In this document: piece by piece, positions 57,181 through 64,000 of the stretch | Numbering within the stretch: position 1 is the stretch's first letter | How the letters are laid out: each line of letters starts with the position of its first letter | Source of the DNA: Glandiceps talaboti | Taxonomy: Eukaryota > Hemichordata > Enteropneusta > Spengelidae | DNA length: 64,000 nucleotides | Direction: 5' to 3' | Assembly (NCBI RefSeq): GCF_964340395.1 | Contig: NC_135555.1 | Location: forward strand, 27,616,725 to 27,680,724 | Notes under the pieces: generated by a model | The model's input: only the letters and a program-made list of their open reading frames with translations | What the model was told of the DNA's origin: nothing | The model's database searches: none | Made by a program: the position numbers and the translations under genes

Positions 57181-58521
57181 GGGTGCGTGACTAACGGCGT
57201 CCAAGTAAAATCCTATCTATCCAGAGATGATATGATTCGTTTTCAAACCATGAATACGTTTTTAAGCAATCGACATTTAGAAATACAAGTAATTTCGAAG
57301 TTGATTTTTGGATGTTGATATCGATTTTTGAACATCCATTTTTTGAGACTCATCGAAAATCAAAACATGAACCATGTTTCACTTTCTCAGCTGTGCAGTT
57401 TTTATCGTTACATTATTGTAACATTTGTGCCACTCGGCTCGACTCAAAGAGACATCGCAGGGAAGCGAACCGAACGTCTTCGTTAATATCCCGTCGATCA
57501 CCGGGCATGACGTGGCACAACAAATCGATAGCCCCACTTTGAGTATGAGGAATTCACACATAGGGTATAATAAACTATCATGTCAGAATACTGGTTTAAT
57601 AATATTTTAAGCTTGGCAACCTTGTGTTCATAGTGGTCTGAGGTTTAACACAAACGTATAGTAATGACTATGTTACATCGATTCACCCAAAATGTGCTGG
57701 AAAGGGGTAGGGGTTTTGTGCGAAGTGCCGTCTTAAGTGTTAAGATCAAGGGTCTCGAGCTCTGTAAGTTTTTGGGTGTGTGGAATGTCTAGAGTTTGGG
57801 TTTACCGTTTGGATTTGGAAGTCTCAGCAGAGTCATCTTATTTTATTTTACACAGTCTAGTTACGCAGCCGGCCCCTCCCCATCCCCATCTAGGTAACAA
57901 CACAGATATATTTAAACTGTATAACATCGTCGGTATGACATCACAATAAATACATTTGATTGAAAAAATAATGAAGACGATAACTCACTACCTAAAAACA
58001 ATTCTTGTATAATGTACAAACAACCGTCACTGTATGGGATGGATGGCTGGTGTCAGTTAGTCATGCAATATGCACCAGAAACGAGGTCCCACCCCAAACA
58101 TCTGATTACAAATTTACAATTTATTTGTACATTTAGGACGTCCAAAAGGATATGTTCATATTCCAACGCTATCTGTTACTTGTTGTCTTTGCTTTCCTTT
58201 GATCTTCACTTTGATATCATTTTTAGTAAACAACCTGCAAACTTCATAGAAACTGTAGATAGTACGAGTAAAAGGTGTCCCTAACTTTCCAGTAAAACGT
58301 TGAAACGTGAAACGTTGTTTGTGGTTTGATTTTGATTGCGTTTCAAAAAACGAAAGTTCGAATTTCGATATCAACACCTAAAACACTAAGCTCCAAATTC
58401 ACATGTAATTTCAAATGTTGATTGTTTAAACACGTATTCATGGTTTGAAATTACGTCAGAAACGAATCACATCATATCTGGATAGATTGGGATTTCACTT
58501 GGACGTCGTTAGTCACGCACC
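57181..58521. mobile_element. Inner TIR element (~1.34 kb) nested in the fold-back element
   Basis: (G)GGTGCGTGACTAACGGCGTCC at 57181 and the complement of GGTGCGTGACTAACGACGTCC (ending 58521) start arms of about 230 bp that pair with indels. TAGTC flanks both sides (57176-57180, 58522-58526). One extra G at the left end makes the boundary uncertain. No coding motif was recognised inside. Confidence 0.65.
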
Positions 58522-58829
58522 TAGTCAGTATGCAGACAGAGTATCGAGGATAGACTTCACGTGTTGTCATCAGAATGTTGAAACAACTATTCCAACATTG
58601 GTTGCAGTCAGTATATATGAAAGTTATCAAGAAATTGATATTTGTGTAAGATGAAAGGACTATGATGTTGTGATTATTGGTAACAGGACACTACGCCCCA
58701 GACAAACAACCTGTAGGATAAATGATTACAAAGAGTTTCTTCTTGTAAATATGTAAAATTTTTGCACATTTTCATTTTCATTTTTCATGTACAGTATGTA
58801 GTTTGTGAGTTTTTGCAGCAGTCACCTGA

Positions 58830-59025
58830 TCTTTTTTTTCATTGTAATATTTATACTAGTGTATGAGTTTTGAGTGGCTAGACTAGATTAGTTATAGAAA
58901 CTATTTTCTAGCCTCTCGCCCGCTCTGATACAATTATGCACACATTGTGTATTATATGCTTTCAATTGTTATGTATTATTTTTTTTTTGTGATGGGTAAA
59001 TAAAATTACAATTACAATTACAATG
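58830..59025 (+). mobile_element. Probable LINE 3' end with (ACAATT)n tail
   Basis: The sequence ends GGGTAAATAAAATTACAATT followed by ACAATT hexamers (about 58999-59022), like the 3' ends of short-tandem-repeat-tailed LINEs. No coding region was recognised, so the call is tentative. Confidence 0.35.
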
Positions 59026-59359
59026 CCCCCAATCACGCCTACAAATACACATACACTTTCATTTCAAACATGCTGATGAAGACTGAAATATTGATAATGA
59101 AATGAAATTTTAGAAAAAACGTTAGCAAGCCTTCGATAAGCGTGAAAAACCCTCTCCGTCACACCAAGCTGTTCGATTGACCTTGTGTATGGCAGAACAT
59201 ACACTATATAAACTTGAGTACAGACACATTCGCCAATGCCAGCGTCTCTAAACTACAGCACAACCCAAGAAACCTGAAATATCACGACCAACTCGTGAAA
59301 ATAAACGCCTCAACCTCACGGAGGCATACAAGAAAACGTTTCCCTAAAGGAAGAAGTAG

Positions 59360-59473
<114 letters not shown>

Positions 59474-59663
59474 GTTGCTATAGCTACTTGAACAAGACTC
59501 CACCCCTCAGCAACTGACTGGCATATGAAAAGTGTGTTTCGAATAAAACACGGGATATCTAGACCTGAAGTACTGGGAAAAATCCGACTTTCTCCATTAA
59601 GGTACTGAGACGAGCCAAATACAGGCACCCGGGGCGTGACACCCACAAGCTTTCCGCAACAAC

Positions 59664-60092
59664 TATCTGTGACAATACCTGTTACTATAGTTATCTCTGA
59701 TAATATCTGTTACTATAGCTATCTCTGACACTACCTGGTACTATAGTTATCCCGGACAATGCCTGTTACTGTTACGGCATTAAATCTCCCAATACTAGAA
59801 TGTATTTCGTGCAATTCTAGAATGTATTAAATGCATTTATTACAAGCTCCCTGGACCGTCCGCCGGATCATAGAATGTATTTCGTGCAGTCAGAGAATGT
59901 AAAAAATGATTTCTAACTTCTGTTAAAAAATGTAAAACGTGCATGAGTTAAAAATGTAAAAATGTATTTCCTGCAAAATATATGACTTCTGGCCATGGAT
60001 GCAATACCTGTTACTATAGTTAGCTGTGACAATACCTGTTACTATAGCTATCTCTGACAATACCTACTGTAGTTATCAATGACAATGTGTAC
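59664..60092. repeat. ~28-bp minisatellite in two blocks
   Basis: Units of 'gacaatacctgttactatagttatctct' occur at about 59664-59770 and 60000-60092. Between them is a ~230-bp stretch with repeated 'agaatgtatttcgtgca'. Confidence 0.85.
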
Positions 60093-60234
60093 ACACAGGC
60101 ACCGTCACTGTGTCCACATTTTTTACCAGTTACATGTACTTCCGGGTCACTAACACGTGACTTGTGGGGATTCCACTTCTGTACGTCTGGGAAATCGCTT
60201 CTGTCAGAGAAATCGTTTCTGTTGCGGAAATGTC

Positions 60235-60640
60235 TGACATTGCGGAAATTGCTTTGAAACTCTTATCATTGAGAGAGCTGAAATTGCTTTGAACTCTATC
60301 ATTGAGAGAGCTGAAATTGCTTTGAACTCGTTCATTGAGAGCGCGGAAATTGCTTTGAACGCCCAGTCATTGAGAGCGGTGAAATTGCTTTGAACGCCCA
60401 GTCATTGAGAGCGGTGAAATTGCTTTGAACGCCCAGTCATTGAGAGCGCGGAAATTGCTTTGAACGCACAGTCATTGAGAGCGCGGAAATTGCTTTGAAT
60501 GCTCAGTCATTGAGAGCGCGGAAATTGCTTTGAATGCCCAGTCATTGAGAGCGCGGAAATTGCTTTGAACGCCAAGTCATTGAGAGCGCGGAAATTGCTT
60601 TGAAACGACCAGTCATTGAGAGCGCGGAATTGTCCCCCTC
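60235..60640. repeat. 35-bp tandem array, right TIR (~12 units)
   Basis: Reverse complement of the array at 56338-56720, with the same ACCGCTCTC and CGCGCTCTC variants in mixed order. Confidence 0.95.
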
Positions 60641-60650
60641 GTCTACCGTA

Positions 60651-61002
60651 CTTAAACATCAGTACTAGGGAAATGCAATTGCAAAACACTAGTAGTATTG
60701 ATCTTTTTAAAAAAATTGATATTTTACCTTTAGATAAAAGGTTCCTTTTTAATAAATATTTACTGATCTTTAAAACTGTCCATAACATGGTACCTCCCTA
60801 CCTTTCTGATCTTCTTACCAAAAGAAATTCGGACTTTCAAATTCATACTCGTTCATGTTCTAATGACCTTTTCGTTCTACCTACTCCCAACTCTCAACGC
60901 TTCACTCACTCTTTTTCTTATGAGGCAACCAAATTATGGAATGAACTTCCGACTTTAATAAGAAAGACGGAAAATATTTTAAAGTGTCACATTTTGGAAT
61001 GA
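60651..61002 (+). pseudogene. LINE ORF2 C-terminal domain (continuation after insertion)
   Basis: It begins in CTTAAA and reads LNISTREMQLQNTSSIDLF, then KRFLFNKYLLIFKTVHNMVP, FTHSFSYEATKLWNELPTLI and a stop at 61000-61002. The 'Y..F..VHN..P.YL' and 'A..LWN.LP..I' motifs are the usual C-terminus of CR1/jockey-like ORF2. Together with 54876-56313 it is one ORF2 split by the fold-back element. Confidence 0.85.
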
Positions 61003-61319
61003 TTATAAGGTTTTTGTGTCAAGTTGTTTCTTTTAGTCATTGTAGATGTATTTGTATTTGTATTTTTGTTTTTGTTTTTGTATTGTCTTTGATGTACTTT
61101 TTGGCCTTTTCCGAGTGTGGTCTACTTTTCCTTTATTTTTGTGCCTAACTTGCTTGGGCCCCTGGGTAGATTAGGCTGGTCCTAACAGGGTTACCCATTT
61201 GTCGATATGTATTTTAAAGCATGTTGATAATAAAAGTCATTATTATTATTATATTATTATATACATGTAGTAAAGGTCAGCACATCTAATGGTAGTATCA
61301 TTGGTAGGGGAGATTTTGA

Positions 61320-61540
61320 GTTTAAGGCAATTTAGATTATCTTGGCAAACATTTCACATCTTTAAAAGACAATATCATCTCAAATTAGAATAGGGTGAAA
61401 ATATTTAAGAAAAGTTTAATACCATTATGACAGTAAAAAGTTGTTGGTGCATTTGATTGTTGGTTGAATGCATGAGTGACCTTTTGAGGTGAGGGAGTCC
61501 TTGGGGGTTTTCCCCCTGGCAGATCTGCAGTTTTTACCTT
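61320..61540 (-). repeat. Fragment related (inverted) to the 20.8-23.2 kb element
   Basis: The complement of 61478-61540 matches about 21697-21760 (AAAAACTGCAGATCTG and CCAACAAT landmarks). The 61345-61480 part matches 18740-18900 directly. Confidence 0.65.
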
Positions 61541-61760
61541 CCGTAAGGAAGGTTATAATATACTGATGAAGTCTGTGTGTCTGTGTGTGTGTGTGTGTAT
61601 GTGTGTGTGTGTGTGTCTGTATCACCATTTCCGAAAAAAAGCTGCATCAATTCAAATGAAATTTCATAGACATGTTCCGTAGGGTAATGGCAAGAACTGA
61701 TTAGGTTTTGGTAATAATCCGATGAATATTAATGACCAATTTGAGTAATTAATCGATCGA
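61541..61760. repeat. ACCTTCCGTAAGGAAGGTTATAATA repeat with (GT)n
   Basis: The palindromic ACCTTCCGTAAGGAAGGT opens the segment. A GT/CTGT run lies at 61577-61620, and a block matching 6940-7075 in inverted orientation follows. It is a dispersed family of unknown class. Confidence 0.65.
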
Positions 61761-61882
61761 ACGAGTATAAAGTTGGCGTCAGATTCAGATTCAGATCCAG
61801 GTAGCGTTATCTTATGAACGTTATATTGAGTGTCAGATGGCCTCAGATCCGAATCTGAATCTGACGCCAACTTTATACTCGT
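61761..61882. repeat. Perfect 32-bp inverted repeat with 58-bp loop
   Basis: The arms 61761-61792 and 61851-61882 are exact reverse complements, starting ACGAGTATAAAGTTGGCG. Each arm contains TATAAAG and GATTCAGATTC. A related GAATCTGAATC lies again near 62021. Confidence 0.95.
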
Positions 61883-63065
61883 GCTCTACACTACGGAGAA
61901 AGATTCTGTTTTCAGGGGTTTCATGCCAACCTTATTTTGTGTTTCCCTTGGATCTGCACTCTGCATTGGCTGCACAAACACGAGAAAAAAGAAGACCGAG
62001 GAAGTCAAATGGCCTCAGATACGAATCTGAATCTTTTTTCTTGGCCTTAAAATAGGTTTACAATGAGCGCGGAATTCACAAACAGGTGAAATATTTATCA
62101 TCGTTTCAATTTCGTCAAATATGGACTTATCATTTTCAAATTTCACACACTGAGGCACAGATGAATAAAGAGAAATCGTGTCTTTTTAGATTTTCGATTA
62201 GAAGTTTAGGAAGTATTATATAGACCTCGAACCGTCTCCATTTTACCGTGTTCTTTTCCGATTTCTCTTGATAACAAACTACCACTGTGTGTTGCAAGGC
62301 TTGTACATAATCATTTATCTAGCTCTGTATCTCAGGATATAAATACACTCTCACATATTTATCAAGTGTAGTAATCTATAATTGATACCCAAATGTGTAT
62401 GGTCAAAATATGGAAAATAGACCAAGCCTCGCCTAGCCTACAAAGAAAATTTCGCGACAATGTATCAATAATGTTGACCTATACATTGACCTCTATATAA
62501 TTAGTGTACAGTGAGGGCGCGCCACTCAACAAAATCTTGAGAATGTGTAAACTCGTGGTGGGACAGAAGGAAGTTCAACACGCACATGCCATATCCCGGG
62601 TATGTAGGGGATCACGAAAGCTGAGTGAAGTCGAGGATGGCAAGCTTTCCCGTGCTGAGAATAGGAGGCATGGCAGGCATTTGAACAACATTTTTGACAA
62701 CTAACTTTCATTGGGACTTGTCACAGATATAAAGCTAAATTTCTTGCATAAATCCTTACGGAAGACATTCAGTTTAAATCTGGTTTGCTTCTATTAAGGC
62801 AATATTTAGGTTATTTGTAGACTTTGAGGTTATATTTCCAAGTTTCGAAAAGCTAACGTAAATATAAGTTTTAAATGAGTTTCTCATGTCACATAAAAAT
62901 GGGCCTCTAACATTGGTATAGGGCATTAATATTGCATGTACAGTAAAGTCACCAGTATGTTAGAGAACTTTAGGTGGTCATATACCTAGTGTATAATAGA
63001 AACTGGAATCTGATGAGATGTGGTGATTTGTAGTGTTAATAATTAACATGTCCAAAATAGAAAGT
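61883..63065. other. DNA with nothing firmly recognised
   Basis: 62561-62590 is identical over 30 bp to part of the hAT-like pseudogene (complement of 32144-32173). Otherwise there is no supported feature. Confidence 0.4.
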
Positions 63066-63069
63066 ATAT

Positions 63070-63550
63070 TAATCCCTTCTGATAAGTTCAAAGTTCATAC
63101 TGAAGAGAAGAACAATTTAGATTAACTTCTTTTATAAACTATCTATGAAGATTACCATTACGAAACCTTCAAGTTCACTTTTGCCTCAAAGTGCAATATA
63201 AGTGAAGCACTGATTGTGAAACAGCCAAGCATTTACATGACATGTTCTGTAACTAGTGTGGTAGCTATGTAATACATGTATATGTATAATTATGTATAGT
63301 TATGTTTGAACTAATAAGTAATATTAAAGAATTCGTGTAAGAAACAGGGACAAGAACAAATATTTACATGTACCAAATTTTTTCAGACAAGGCCATATGC
63401 CATTGTAGAAAAGGATTTTTTTCTTCCAGCACAATACAAAACACAGTGACCCGCTATCCACAATTTTCAAAACAGCATGACCCCCCACTGCCACTTTCCA
63501 AAACAGGACGACGACCCCCCCCTGCCGAAGAAACTGACCAGTCCCTAAGG
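63070..63550 (-). repeat. Fragment related (inverted) to 21085-21440
   Basis: The complement matches in order GGACCAGTCAGTTTC (with a change), TATTTGTTCTTGTC.CTGTTTCTT, TTCAAACATAACTATACATAA, GCTGTTTCAC.ATCAGTGCTTC and TTAATCTAAATTGTTCT. About 130 bp around 63390-63520 is extra here. Confidence 0.8.
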
Positions 63551-64000
63551 GGATATTACACTGAAAATAAATAGCTGTTCATTGCTAGTGGTTGTAACAG
63601 ACATCAGTAAACAAAAACTACACTCTACATGTCTTATTAACCAACATTTACCGATATTTACTCACACTTTCTGACTAATTGGCAGTGTCTGTGGGTATAA
63701 ATGCTAAAATATTATCTCCCCATATTATGGCAAAATAAATCAAAACGGCTAGACTACAGTGTAGATATACATAAACACTTGTAATGTCGCTCGCGTGTTT
63801 CAATTTATTTATCTGATTTTTTTTAGTATTTGCCGAGGAGAAGCATTACAATATCTTCGACAGCATATTATAGCCCACTATACTCGACTATACTCACTGA
63901 TGTCGCCTTTTGAACGGCGCATTTAGCAACAAAGTAAACATATTTATCTTGAATAAATATACTAGCTATTAGATTGCCATATTATCAGCAATAAAATTGT
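63551..64000. other. AT-rich end of window, nothing recognised
   Basis: No coding or repeat feature could be supported. Confidence 0.4.

Noticed and set aside
63370-63430. Possible NSMAF exon after TTTTTTCAG
   Set aside because: The expected frame reaches a stop in a few codons, and the segment belongs to a dispersed repeat.

Overview
This window is AT-rich metazoan nuclear DNA, most likely from a marine invertebrate. It has no operons or prokaryotic genes. It does have GT-AG introns, many microsatellites, and dense, mostly broken transposable elements (TEs) of several classes. The transposon mix (CR1-like LINEs, a DIRS/Ngaro-type tyrosine-recombinase element, a Penelope-like RT, a Ty3/gypsy element, a ZNF862-type hAT transposase, fold-back DNA elements) would suit an amphioxus, hemichordate or mollusc. 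I cannot fix the species from the sequence.

The one convincing host gene is the 5' part of an NSMAF (FAN, factor associated with neutral sphingomyelinase) orthologue on the + strand. It has four phase-compatible exons at 24411-24448, 25066-25164, 35725-35803 and 36045-36100. Intron 2 (10.6 kb) is packed with nested mobile elements and a 19-copy 29-bp minisatellite. No fifth exon was recognised before the window ends. A possible THAP-domain coding remnant lies on the - strand at 47827-48228, and a SAP-like fragment lies at 46377-46541.

Layout. 1-3.6 kb: intergenic DNA with a dispersed repeat. 3.6-6.3 kb: 5'-truncated LINE with a (TATTG)n tail. 7.98-9.57 kb: TIR element holding a degenerate minisatellite and a (TA)n tract. 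11.5-17.3 kb: degenerate Ty3/gypsy retrotransposon with an apparently intact gag-pol -1 frameshift signal. 17.4-20.8 kb: microsatellites and SINE-like repeats. 20.8-23.2 kb: 2.3-kb Harbinger-like TIR element. 24.4-36.1 kb: NSMAF exons, with intron 2 holding an 822-bp fold-back element, a 1.39-kb TIR element containing RecQ-helicase and Penelope fragments, a DIRS/Ngaro element and a hAT pseudogene. 38-40.4 kb: dispersed and satellite repeats. 40.4-43.9 kb: CR1-like LINE on the - strand. 44.9-45.2 kb: 54-bp coding-like repeat. 46-48.8 kb: SAP/THAP remnants and dispersed repeats. 49.9-53.96 kb: 4-kb TIR element with a 406-bp element nested in it. 54.05-61.26 kb: CR1-like LINE that lost its RT core and was split by a 4.34-kb fold-back element with tandem-repeat TIRs. 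61.3-63.6 kb: fragments related to the 20.8-kb element. 63.6-64 kb: nothing recognised.

Apart from NSMAF, the coding regions are parts of selfish elements. Gag, protease, RT, RNase H and integrase belong to one gypsy pol. RT, RNase H and tyrosine recombinase belong to one DIRS-like element. ORF1 esterase, endonuclease and RT belong to CR1-like LINEs. Element boundaries are supported in several cases by target-site duplications (TSDs) read directly from the sequence.
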